Source: Paracoccus litorisediminis (lineage in GTDB: Bacteria; Pseudomonadota; Alphaproteobacteria; Rhodobacterales; Rhodobacteraceae). Taken from it: a stretch of DNA of 64,000 nt. Each line of letters opens with the position of its first letter. Position 1 is the first letter of the stretch. The stretch covers positions 1 to 64,000 of the forward strand of contig NZ_WMIG01000022.1 of assembly GCF_009711205.1 (NCBI RefSeq), in the 5' to 3' direction. Shown in pieces: positions 16,782 to 24,913 of the stretch. The notes beneath the pieces were generated by a model. That model made no database searches, was not told the DNA's origin, and saw only the letters and a list, made by a program, of their open reading frames with translations. The position numbers and the translations under genes were made by a program.

Positions 16782-18611
16782 ATGAGCGGGACGATCAGAC
16801 TGACAGCGGCCCAGGCCATGGTGCGCTGGCTGTCGGTACAGATGACCGAGGATGGCGAGCGTTTCATCGAGGGGGTCTGGGCGATCTTTGGTCATGGCAA
16901 TGTCGCCGGTCTGGGCGAGGCCCTGCACGGGATCGGCGCGGCGCTGCCGACATGGCGCGGCCAGAACGAACAGACCATGGCTCATGCCGCCATCGCCTAT
17001 GCCAAGGCGAGTGCGCGCAAACGGGCGCAGGCGGTGACCAGCTCGATCGGGCCAGGGGCGACGAATATGGTCACGGCGGCAGCTCTGGCGCATGTGAACC
17101 GCCTGCCGGTCCTGTTCATCGCGGGCGATGTCTTTGCCAACCGCCGCCCCGATCCGGTCTTGCAGCAGGTCGAGGATTTCGACGACGGCACGATTTCTGC
17201 CAATGACTGCTTCCGCCCGGTGGTGCGCTATTTCGACCGCATCCAGCGGGCCGAGCAGTTGCTGACTGCCCTGCCCCGCGCGTTGCGGGTGATGACCGAT
17301 CCAGCCAATTGCGGGCCGGTCTGTCTGGCCTTCTGTCAGGATGTGCAGGCCGAAGCCCATGACTGGCCCGAGGCGTTCTTTGCACCCAAGGTCTGGCGCA
17401 TTCGCCGCCCTGCCCCGGATGCCGCGGAACTGGCCGAAGTGGCCGGGCTGATCCGGCAGGCCAAGCGCCCGGTGATCGTCTGTGGCGGGGGCGTCATCTA
17501 TTCGGGTGCGGAAGCGGCACTGGCGCAGTTCGCCGAAGATCATGGCATTCCGGTGGCCGAGACGCAGGCCGGGAAATCAGCGCTGGCGCAGGCGCATCCG
17601 CTGAATCTGGGGGCCTCGGGCGTTGACGGCTCGGCTGCGGCCAATGCCGCGCTGACGCGGGCGGATCTGGTGATCGGGATCGGCACGCGCCTGCAGGATT
17701 TCACCACCGGTTCCCGGACGCTGTTTTCAGGGCAACTCGTGTCGATCAATGTGCAGCCTTATGACGCAAGCAAGCATGGGGCGTTGAGCTTGGTTGCCGA
17801 TGCGCGCGTGGCACTGGAAGGTCTGACCGCACTGTTGGGCGATCATCGCATCGAGCGTTTCGACACGCAGGCCCGCGCTGACTGGCTGGCCGCGGTCGAT
17901 GCCCATTGCGCCGCACCCGCTGATGGCAATGCCCTGCCGACCGATGCGCAGGTGATCGGGGCGGTGCAGCGGGCCTCGACCCCTGAGAGCATCGCCATGT
18001 GCGCGGCCGGGACCATGCCCGGCGCGCTGAAGCTGCTGTGGCAGCCCGCGCAGGGCGGCTATCACATGGAATACGGCTATTCCTGCATGGGCTATGAGAT
18101 CGCGGGTGCGATGGGGATCAAGCTGGCCTTGCCCCAGCGCGAGGTGCTGTGCTTCGTCGGCGACGGCAGTTACATGATGGCCAATTCCGAACTGGCGACG
18201 GCGGTGATGCGGCGCGTGCCCTTTACCGTCATCCTGACCGACAACCGCGGCTATGGCTGCATCAACCGCCTTCAGCAGGGTTGCGGCGGCGAGGAATTCA
18301 ACAACCTCTACAAGGACTGCAATATCGAGGCGCAGCCGCAGATCGACTATGTCGCCCATGCCGCGTCGATGGGCGCACATGCGGTCAAGGCGACCGACAT
18401 CGCCGATCTTGAGGTACAGATCCACGCCGCGCGCGGCCGCGATATTCCGACGGTGATCGTCATCGACACCGACCCGACCCATGGCCCCGGCGAGGCTGGC
18501 GGCGGCCATTGGTGGGACGTGGCCGTCCCCGAGATCGGCGGCAGCGCGAAGCTGCGCGAGGCCTATTCCAAGTATATCGACAACACCCGCCGTCAGGCGC
18601 TGGTCAATTGA
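16782..18611 (+). CDS. iolD: 3D-(3,5/4)-trihydroxycyclohexane-1,2-dione acylhydrolase
   Basis: A 609-residue thiamine-diphosphate enzyme. The N-terminal Pyr domain has the catalytic-glutamate region GQNEQTMAHAAIAYAK near residue 65. The C-terminal PP domain has the TPP/Mg motif GDGSYMMANSELATA near residue 460, followed by TDNRGYGCIN. It opens the cyclohexane ring to give 5-deoxy-glucuronate. The start at 16782 has a GGAGGACAGGC ribosome binding site; an in-frame extension to 16626 overlaps iolC and lacks support. It is preceded by the repeat element and followed by iolE after 12 bases. Confidence 0.93.
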   Translation: MSGTIRLTAAQAMVRWLSVQMTEDGERFIEGVWAIFGHGNVAGLGEALHGIGAALPTWRGQNEQTMAHAAIAYAKASARKRAQAVTSSIGPGATNMVTAAALAHVNRLPVLFIAGDVFANRRPDPVLQQVEDFDDGTISANDCFRPVVRYFDRIQRAEQLLTALPRALRVMTDPANCGPVCLAFCQDVQAEAHDWPEAFFAPKVWRIRRPAPDAAELAEVAGLIRQAKRPVIVCGGGVIYSGAEAALAQFAEDHGIPVAETQAGKSALAQAHPLNLGASGVDGSAAANAALTRADLVIGIGTRLQDFTTGSRTLFSGQLVSINVQPYDASKHGALSLVADARVALEGLTALLGDHRIERFDTQARADWLAAVDAHCAAPADGNALPTDAQVIGAVQRASTPESIAMCAAGTMPGALKLLWQPAQGGYHMEYGYSCMGYEIAGAMGIKLALPQREVLCFVGDGSYMMANSELATAVMRRVPFTVILTDNRGYGCINRLQQGCGGEEFNNLYKDCNIEAQPQIDYVAHAASMGAHAVKATDIADLEVQIHAARGRDIPTVIVIDTDPTHGPGEAGGGHWWDVAVPEIGGSAKLREAYSKYIDNTRRQALVN

Positions 18612-18623
18612 AGGACGCATGAC

Positions 18624-19535
18624 ATGATCCGCTATGGCACCAATCCCATTGCCTGGGCCAATGACGACGACCAGTCGATCGGCGCGCATATCCCGACCGA
18701 GCAGATCCTGCATGAGGCGGGCGAGGTCATCGGCTTTGACGGGATCGAGAACGGCCATCGCTGGCCCGATGACCCGCAGGCGCTGAAATCTCTTCTGGGT
18801 CGGTATGGGCTGAAGTTCATCTCGGGCTGGTATTCGACGGAACTTCTGACCCGCAGCGTCGAGGACGAGATCGCCGCCGTACAACCCCATCTGGCCAAAC
18901 TGAAGGCCAATGATTGCAAGGTCTGCATTGTCTGCGAATGCTCGAACACGGTCCATGGGCGGGCAGATGTGCCGGTGAACGACCGTCCGCGGCTGAGTGC
19001 CGACGAGATGGCCGAGTTCGGCCGCAAGATCGAGGAATTCGCGGCCTATCTGGCCACGCAGGGCATTACGCTGGCCTATCACCACCATATGGGCACGGTG
19101 GTCGAAAGCCCTGAGGAAATCGACGCCTTCATGGCCGCGACCGGACCCGCGACGCATCTGCTGTTCGATGCGGGGCATTGCGCCTTTGGCGGCGGAAATC
19201 CCGAAGAAGTGCTGGCCCGGCATGTCGCCCGCGTCGCGCATTTCCACGCCAAGAACATCCGCCTGCCCGTAACCCGGCGCGTGCGGGCCGAAAACCTGTC
19301 CTTCATTCAGGGCGTGCTGGCCGGGGCATTCACCGTGCCGGGCGATCCCGAAGGCGCGATCGATTTCGTGCCTTTGCTGCGGATACTGGCCGGGGCCGGT
19401 TATGATGGCTGGCTGGTGATCGAGGCCGAGCAGGACCCGCTGATCCGCAACCCGCTGGAATACCAGTCGATGGGGCTGAAGGCGTTGAAGGCGGCGGCGC
19501 TGGAAGCCGGGCTGGACCAAAGCATTCCCGCCTGA
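18624..19535 (+). CDS. iolE: Myo-inosose-2 dehydratase
   Basis: A 303-residue TIM-barrel protein starting IRYGTNPIAWANDDDQSIG, the hallmark N-terminus of IolE. AYHHHMGTVVES (near residue 152) and LLFDAGHCAFGG (near 176) provide metal ligands. It converts 2-keto-myo-inositol to 3D-(3,5/4)-trihydroxycyclohexane-1,2-dione, the substrate of IolD encoded just upstream. Length and motifs agree with the family. Confidence 0.92.
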   Translation: MIRYGTNPIAWANDDDQSIGAHIPTEQILHEAGEVIGFDGIENGHRWPDDPQALKSLLGRYGLKFISGWYSTELLTRSVEDEIAAVQPHLAKLKANDCKVCIVCECSNTVHGRADVPVNDRPRLSADEMAEFGRKIEEFAAYLATQGITLAYHHHMGTVVESPEEIDAFMAATGPATHLLFDAGHCAFGGGNPEEVLARHVARVAHFHAKNIRLPVTRRVRAENLSFIQGVLAGAFTVPGDPEGAIDFVPLLRILAGAGYDGWLVIEAEQDPLIRNPLEYQSMGLKALKAAALEAGLDQSIPA

Positions 19536-19544
19536 TCGCGAAAA

Positions 19545-19600
19545 GGGCGGGGGGCTGTCTGCCCCCCGCACCCCCCGAGGATATTTCTACAAGAAAGAAC
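19545..19600 (+). repeat. Intergenic hairpin plus GATATTT element, copy 2
   Basis: Between iolE and iolB a hairpin GGGGGGC/GCCCCCC (19549-19567) is followed by ACCCCCCGAGGATATTTC and ACAAGAAAGAACAAGG. The arrangement matches copy 1 at 16703. The 3' end lies close to the iolB ribosome binding site, so the element may influence downstream translation or partial termination. Confidence 0.65.
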
Positions 19601-19612
19601 AAGGTCATCCAG

Positions 19613-20416
19613 ATGGGCACACTTCTGCGCAAACCCTTTGGCACCCATGGCAAGGTGCATGAGATCACCCCGCAATCGGCGGGCTGGCGCTATGTCGGCT
19701 TTTCATTGTACCGGCTGCGGGCAGGCGAGGAAGCTCAGGAGGCGACCGGCACGCGCGAGGTGATGCTGGTCATGGTCGAGGGCAAGGCCGAAATCCACGC
19801 CGCCGGGCAGGATTGGGGCGTATTGGGCGAGCGGATGAGCGTCTTTGAACGGACGCCGCCGCATTGCCTTTATGTCCCGAATGACGAGGGCTGGCGCGCG
19901 CGGGCGGTCACCGACTGCATCATCGCCGTATGCAGCGCCCCCGGCTCCGGCGGGCACAAGGCGCGGCGGATCGGGCCGGATGGGATCACCCTGACCCAGC
20001 GCGGCGAGGGCAGCAACACCCGCTGGATCAACAATATCGCCATGGAGGCGGAGGATTACTGCGACAGCCTGTTGGTGACCGAGGTGTTCACCCCGGCCGG
20101 GAACTGGTCCTCATATCCCAGCCACCGCCATGATGAGGACGACTTTCCGCGCGTCACCTATCTGGAGGAGACCTACTATCATCGCCTTGATCCCGGCGAT
20201 GGCTGGGGTGTCCAGCGCGTCTATACCGATGACGGCAGTCTGGACGAGGTGATGGCGGTCCGCGATGGCGACGTGGTGCTGGTGCCGCGCGGTCACCATC
20301 CCTGCGCCGCGCCGCATGGCTTTGGCATGTATTACCTGAACGTCATGGCCGGACCGCTGCGCAAATGGCGTTTTGTCCTTGCCCCCGAGATGGAGCGGCT
20401 GGTCCCCAAGACCTAG
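19613..20416 (+). CDS. iolB: 5-deoxy-glucuronate isomerase
   Basis: A 267-residue double-cupin (KduI/IolB) protein. The SYPSHRHDEDDFPRVTYLEETYYHR stretch (about residues 163-187) holds the metal-binding His and Glu residues; the FGMYYLNVMAGPLRKW ending is typical of IolB. It converts 5-deoxy-glucuronate to 5-dehydro-2-deoxygluconate, the IolC substrate. It is the last gene of the plus-strand inositol locus. Its stop codon overlaps the stop of the convergent soeC-like gene by four bases (20413-20416), leaving no room for a terminator between them. Confidence 0.92.
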   Translation: MGTLLRKPFGTHGKVHEITPQSAGWRYVGFSLYRLRAGEEAQEATGTREVMLVMVEGKAEIHAAGQDWGVLGERMSVFERTPPHCLYVPNDEGWRARAVTDCIIAVCSAPGSGGHKARRIGPDGITLTQRGEGSNTRWINNIAMEAEDYCDSLLVTEVFTPAGNWSSYPSHRHDEDDFPRVTYLEETYYHRLDPGDGWGVQRVYTDDGSLDEVMAVRDGDVVLVPRGHHPCAAPHGFGMYYLNVMAGPLRKWRFVLAPEMERLVPKT

Positions 20417-21303
20417 CCCGTCGCCCCCTGCGGCTGGTGCCCATAGTACAGCTGGACGACATGCTCGGCCTCGGCAAAGAACAGCCAGCGCGAGACGAAG
20501 GCGCCTGCCAGATGGATCACGAAGGCCAGCGCCACCGCCATCCCGCCCGAGGCGCTGGACAGGATCAGCGCCGGCAGCACGCAAAGCAGCGCCATGCCGA
20601 TCACCCGCAGCTTGGCGGCGTGGCGGCGGGCGACGTGGAAGCCGAATTCCTTCAGCAGGTAATTCGTGCCGGTATGCGGGGCCTCGAACAGGCGCGTGCG
20701 CCCCTTGCTGCCCAGCCCGGTGGCCGAGGCGATGCTGTGGCCGCGCTCTGTGAAGCGGCGGTCGCCGCGTTGCCAGCAGACCGTCTGGATCAAGGCCAAA
20801 CCGATCAGGCAAACCACCGCCAGATGGTTCTGCGCCGACAGGATCGCGCCTGCGGTCAGCGCGCAAGCGATGAAATATCCGGGTGTCAGCGGGCTGTTCC
20901 AGCGCGGCACCGTCGCCATCTGCGCATAGATCATCGAGGTCGCAACGACGGTCGCCAGACACAGCGACGCCCCCAGCACGCCCACGACATTCAGGATGCG
21001 CCCGAAGAAGATCGCAGCCACAGCGAAACCCGCCATGACCAGCAGCGCCGAGCAAGAGGCCCATGCCTCGCGGCTGAGCCAACTGGTCCGCCATTGGGTA
21101 AAGGCCAGCAGCGCCCGCTGGGGATTGCCCAGATGGAAGGTGGAGGAGACCAGCCCCGCCACCGCCATCCCGAAGCCAAGCGCGAATTGCCAGAAGGCGA
21201 TCGCGCCGGTGCCAGTGGACAGGCCCAGACCCAGAAACGCCAGATATCCGAACCCCGCGCCCGACAGGACGGTGAACACAATGACCGAAGGGGCGGGATG
21301 CAT
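20413..21303 (-). CDS. soeC: DmsC-family membrane anchor, likely sulfite dehydrogenase subunit C
   Basis: A 296-residue polytopic membrane protein with about eight hydrophobic helices, of the DMSO reductase anchor (DmsC) family. The start ATG at 21303 overlaps the TGA of the iron-sulfur subunit gene (TGATG). It would anchor the catalytic and Fe-S subunits to the cytoplasmic face of the membrane and pass electrons to quinone. Assignment as SoeC rather than DmsC rests on the nature of the catalytic subunit and on neighbouring organosulfonate-type genes. Confidence 0.75.
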   Translation of the reverse strand: MHPAPSVIVFTVLSGAGFGYLAFLGLGLSTGTGAIAFWQFALGFGMAVAGLVSSTFHLGNPQRALLAFTQWRTSWLSREAWASCSALLVMAGFAVAAIFFGRILNVVGVLGASLCLATVVATSMIYAQMATVPRWNSPLTPGYFIACALTAGAILSAQNHLAVVCLIGLALIQTVCWQRGDRRFTERGHSIASATGLGSKGRTRLFEAPHTGTNYLLKEFGFHVARRHAAKLRVIGMALLCVLPALILSSASGGMAVALAFVIHLAGAFVSRWLFFAEAEHVVQLYYGHQPQGATG

Positions 21304-22040
21304 CAGATCTTCTCCAGAGCGCGGTCGAGCCATGCGAAAAAGCCGGTCGCAGAGGGGCCGGCGGCAGGTTCGCTGGCCACTCCTTGCAACCGGTCCTTGG
21401 GCCGTGGCGGCAGGTATTTGTTGGTGGGTTTGGTGCCCAGCTCCGGCATCAGGTCAAAGCCTCCGCGGCTTTCGACCAATTGGCTGACGGCGCTGGAGGG
21501 ATCGCCCAGATCGCCAAAATGGCGCGCGCCTGACGGGCAGGTGCGGACGCAGGCGGGGACGCGGTCTTCCTCGGGCAGGTTCTCGTTATAGATGCGGTCG
21601 ACGCAAAGGGTGCATTTCTTCATCACCCCCGCCACCGCGTCCAGTTCACGCGCGCCATAGGGGCAGGCCCACGCACAAAGGCCACAGCCGATGCAAGCAT
21701 CCTCGTTGACCAGAACGATGCCATCCTCGGCCCGCTTGTAGCTTGCCCCGGTCGGGCAAACGGTGACGCATGGCGCGTCTTCGCAATGCAGGCAGGATTT
21801 CGGGAAATGCACGGTCTGCGTCGCGCAGCCGTTGGCGGGTTCGACCTCATAGCTGTGGACACGGTTCAGGAATGTCCCGGCAGGTTGGGCACCGTAAGCG
21901 TCGATATCGGACAGGGCCGCGCCGTAATTCTCGGTGTTCCAGCCTTTGCAGCTGATCACGCAGGCATGGCAGCCGACGCAGGTATCCAGATCGATGACCA
22001 GTCCCAGCTTGCGCGTCGTGGTTTGCGGCAGACAGGTCAT
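21303..22040 (-). CDS. soeB: Four-cluster ferredoxin subunit, likely sulfite dehydrogenase subunit B
   Basis: A 245-residue protein with four cysteine motifs for [4Fe-4S] clusters: CVGCHACVISCK near residue 22, CLHCEDAPCVTVCP, CIGCGLCAWACP, and CTLC paired with CVRTCP. This is the DmsB/SoeB arrangement. The start is the ATG at 22040, overlapping the soeA stop as ATGA; a longer reading to 22163 lies inside soeA and is rejected. It relays electrons between the molybdenum subunit and the membrane anchor. Confidence 0.82.
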   Translation of the reverse strand: MTCLPQTTTRKLGLVIDLDTCVGCHACVISCKGWNTENYGAALSDIDAYGAQPAGTFLNRVHSYEVEPANGCATQTVHFPKSCLHCEDAPCVTVCPTGASYKRAEDGIVLVNEDACIGCGLCAWACPYGARELDAVAGVMKKCTLCVDRIYNENLPEEDRVPACVRTCPSGARHFGDLGDPSSAVSQLVESRGGFDLMPELGTKPTNKYLPPRPKDRLQGVASEPAAGPSATGFFAWLDRALEKI

Positions 22041-24826
22041 TGCCCCACCTTCCATATCAGGTATTTGGGGCCGCGCCCAACGGGCGAGGCGATGGCGTCG
22101 AAATGCGGGTCGCATTCGGTCTGCGGTTCGACCCGCTCGATCTTGACCCGCAGATCGAACCATGCCGCCTGACCGGTGATCGGGTCCGAGTTTGACCAGC
22201 GCAAGCCATCGCCACGGGCGGGCTGCAATTCATGGATCAGGTGGTTGAGCAGGAACCCCTTGGTCGCTTCGGGCGCGTCCTCGGACAAGGCCCATGCCCC
22301 CTTGCGCTTGCCGATGGCGTTCCATGTCCAGACCGTGTCGGGGTTCAGCCCGCCATGCAGGGCCACGGGCACGGTGATCGCGCCATGGACCGAGCTGACA
22401 CGCGCCCAGTCCCCTTCGGCAAAGCCATGCTGCTGCCAGACCTTATGCGAGACATAAAGCGGGTTTTGCCCGTGGATCTGGCGCAACCAGGCATTTTGCG
22501 TGCCCCAGCTGTGATACATCGCCATCGGGCGCTGGGTCAGGGCGTGCAGCGGGTATTCCTTGGGATCGACATTGCCGTCCTCGAACGGCGGATACCAGAT
22601 CGGCAGCGGCTCCATGACCCGGCGCAGCTGGTCGCGCAGATGGTCGGGGGGTTGGCGTTCGCCATGGCCTTCGGCAGCGCGCTGGAACTTGCGCATCGGC
22701 TCGACATACAACTGGAACAGATAGGGCATCGGCTTGTCATAGAAGCCCATGCCGACGGCCCATTCCTGATAGGCGACGTTCCAAGGCTTATAGAATTCGG
22801 CATTGCCGGGGATATGGGTGACGTGAAAGCCGCCATTGCGGATGTAGCGGTCAAGTTGGTCGGCATTGGGCGCACCGCGCCCGGTCTGGTCGCCATTGCC
22901 GCGATAGCCCGACAGTGGGCCGATACCGGGCTTGCGCTGGTGGTTGACGATGTAATCGGCATAGTCGCGATAGATCGCGCTGCCATCCTTGCGCACGAAG
23001 CCGGGCAGCTCCATCAGGTTCGCCAATTCGATCAGCACGGTCTGAAAGCCGCGCACGTCGCGATCTGGCTGGATCACCGGCCAGCGGATCGCATCGGCCG
23101 CCGCCCCCGCCTCGCAGATCGGGCGGTCCAACAGGCTGATGCAATCGTGACGTTCCAGATAGGTCGTATCGGGCAGGATCAGGTCGGCATAGGCCACCAT
23201 TTCCGAGCTATAGGCGTCGGAATAGATGATCCGGGGGATGACGTAATCGCCATTCTCGTCCAGATCGGTCAGCATCTCGATGACGCCGCGCGTATTCATG
23301 GACGAGTTCCACGACATGTTCGCCATATACAGAAACAGCGTATCGATGCGGTAAGGATCGCCGGCATGCGCGTTCGAGATCACCATATGCATCAGCCCAT
23401 GCGCCGACATCGGGTTTTCCCAGGTAAACGCCTTGTCGATGCGGGCGGGACTGCCATCCTCGCGCAGCGCCAGATGCTCGGGACCGCGCACAAAGCCCAG
23501 ATGCGGGCCGTCCAGCGGGTGATCGGGCTGGGATTTGCAATGCGGGACGGGATGGGCCTCGACCGGTTTGGGATAGGGCGGCTTGAAGCGGAAACCGCCC
23601 GGCACCTCGACCGAGCCGATCAGGATCTGCAGCACATGCAGGGCGCGGCAGGTCTGGAACCCGTTCGAATGGGCCGAGATGCCGCGCATTGCATGAAAGG
23701 CCACCGGGCGGCCCAGCATGCGGTCATGCTTTTCACCCCGAAAGTCGGTCCATGGACGGTCCAGCGTGATCGCCTGATCAAAGGCCACGCGGGCGATTTC
23801 ATCGGCCAGCGCCCGGATGCGGAGGGCGGGGATACCGCAGCGCTCGGCCACGGCCTCGGGGGCGTATTCGGGTTGCAGATAGCGTTCCGCCATCAGTTGC
23901 AACACGGTGCGGTGACCGGGATGGTGAGCGTTCAGGTCGGGGCGCACGCCCATCTGGTCAAAGGGCACCAGCGCGCCGGTCGCCCGGTCAATGACCAAGG
24001 GGCGGTCGTCAGGATCGCGCAGGATCAGTCCGGTCGCATCGTCGATCAGCAAGGGCGCGTTGGTGTAGCGGGCCAGATAGTCCAGATCGATCCGCCCCGC
24101 CGCCATCAGGCAATGGACCAGCGACAGGATCAGCAACCCGTCCGTGCCCGGCGTGATCCCCAGCCAGTCATCGGCAACGGCATTGTAGCCCGAGCGGATC
24201 GGGTTCACGCCGACGATCCGCGCGCCCCGCGCCTTGAGCTTGCCGATGCCGATCTTGATCGGGTTGCTGTCATGGTCCTCGGCCACGCCGAACAGAACGA
24301 ACAGCTTGGTCCGGTCCCAATCGGGCTGGCCGAATTCCCAGAACGCCCCGCCCATGGTGTAGATGCCCGCCGTCGCCATGTTGACCGAACAAAAGCCGCC
24401 ATGTGCCGCGTAATTGGGCGTGCCAAAGGCCTGTGCCCAGAAGCTGGTGAAAGACTGCGACTGGTCGCGCCCGGTGAAAAAGGCCAGCTTCGAGGGATCG
24501 GTCTTGCGGATGCGGGTCAGCCAGTCGCTGGCCGTGTCCAGCGCCTCGGCCCATGAGATTTCCTGAAACTGGCCCGAGCCGCGCGGTCCGACCCGGCGCA
24601 ACGGCGCGCGCAGCCGTGAGGGTGCGTTCACCTGCATGATCCCGGCCGAGCCCTTGGCGCAAAGCACGCCCTTGTTCACCGGATGGTCGCGGTTGCCTTC
24701 GATATAGGCGACCTTGCCGTCCTTCATGTGGACGTTGATCCCGCAACGACAGGCGCACATGTAGCAGGTCGTCTTGCGCACCTCGTCCGAGACCTTGGGC
24801 GAAGTATCGATGATCGGCTGGTTCAT
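22037..24826 (-). CDS. soeA: Molybdopterin oxidoreductase, likely cytoplasmic sulfite dehydrogenase catalytic subunit
   Basis: A 929-residue DMSO-reductase-family protein. The N-terminal [4Fe-4S] site is Cys21-x2-Cys24-x3-Cys28 with Cys56 (GVLCAKG). No twin-arginine signal precedes it, so the enzyme should stay in the cytoplasm. That is the property distinguishing SoeA from periplasmic DmsA. The sequence RKTTCYMCACRCG followed by GNRDHPVNKGVLCAKGSAGI agrees with my recollection of roseobacter SoeA. SoeABC oxidises sulfite to sulfate and reduces quinone. A strong AAGGAGC ribosome binding site precedes the ATG. Upstream ligase, aldehyde dehydrogenase and transporter genes fit a sulfonate-to-sulfite pathway. 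Confidence 0.78.
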   Translation of the reverse strand: MNQPIIDTSPKVSDEVRKTTCYMCACRCGINVHMKDGKVAYIEGNRDHPVNKGVLCAKGSAGIMQVNAPSRLRAPLRRVGPRGSGQFQEISWAEALDTASDWLTRIRKTDPSKLAFFTGRDQSQSFTSFWAQAFGTPNYAAHGGFCSVNMATAGIYTMGGAFWEFGQPDWDRTKLFVLFGVAEDHDSNPIKIGIGKLKARGARIVGVNPIRSGYNAVADDWLGITPGTDGLLILSLVHCLMAAGRIDLDYLARYTNAPLLIDDATGLILRDPDDRPLVIDRATGALVPFDQMGVRPDLNAHHPGHRTVLQLMAERYLQPEYAPEAVAERCGIPALRIRALADEIARVAFDQAITLDRPWTDFRGEKHDRMLGRPVAFHAMRGISAHSNGFQTCRALHVLQILIGSVEVPGGFRFKPPYPKPVEAHPVPHCKSQPDHPLDGPHLGFVRGPEHLALREDGSPARIDKAFTWENPMSAHGLMHMVISNAHAGDPYRIDTLFLYMANMSWNSSMNTRGVIEMLTDLDENGDYVIPRIIYSDAYSSEMVAYADLILPDTTYLERHDCISLLDRPICEAGAAADAIRWPVIQPDRDVRGFQTVLIELANLMELPGFVRKDGSAIYRDYADYIVNHQRKPGIGPLSGYRGNGDQTGRGAPNADQLDRYIRNGGFHVTHIPGNAEFYKPWNVAYQEWAVGMGFYDKPMPYLFQLYVEPMRKFQRAAEGHGERQPPDHLRDQLRRVMEPLPIWYPPFEDGNVDPKEYPLHALTQRPMAMYHSWGTQNAWLRQIHGQNPLYVSHKVWQQHGFAEGDWARVSSVHGAITVPVALHGGLNPDTVWTWNAIGKRKGAWALSEDAPEATKGFLLNHLIHELQPARGDGLRWSNSDPITGQAAWFDLRVKIERVEPQTECDPHFDAIASPVGRGPKYLIWKVGQ

Positions 24827-24913
24827 GGCAGGACGGCTCCTTCCGGGGCAGATGGCTGGTTCGCAAGGGCATGCGAGCGGGCTGGAAAGGTCGTCGTCAC
24901 GGTCATTTCTGCC

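Noticed and set aside
22232..24556. A 774-codon plus-strand frame opposite the molybdopterin oxidoreductase
   Set aside because: Same mirror-frame effect; no motif, no ribosome binding site, and the opposite strand is a well-supported enzyme.
20413..24826. Reading the three-gene oxidoreductase as DMSO reductase DmsABC
   Set aside because: The catalytic subunit has no Tat signal and sits downstream of sulfonate-type genes; SoeABC fits better, though the anchor is of DmsC type.
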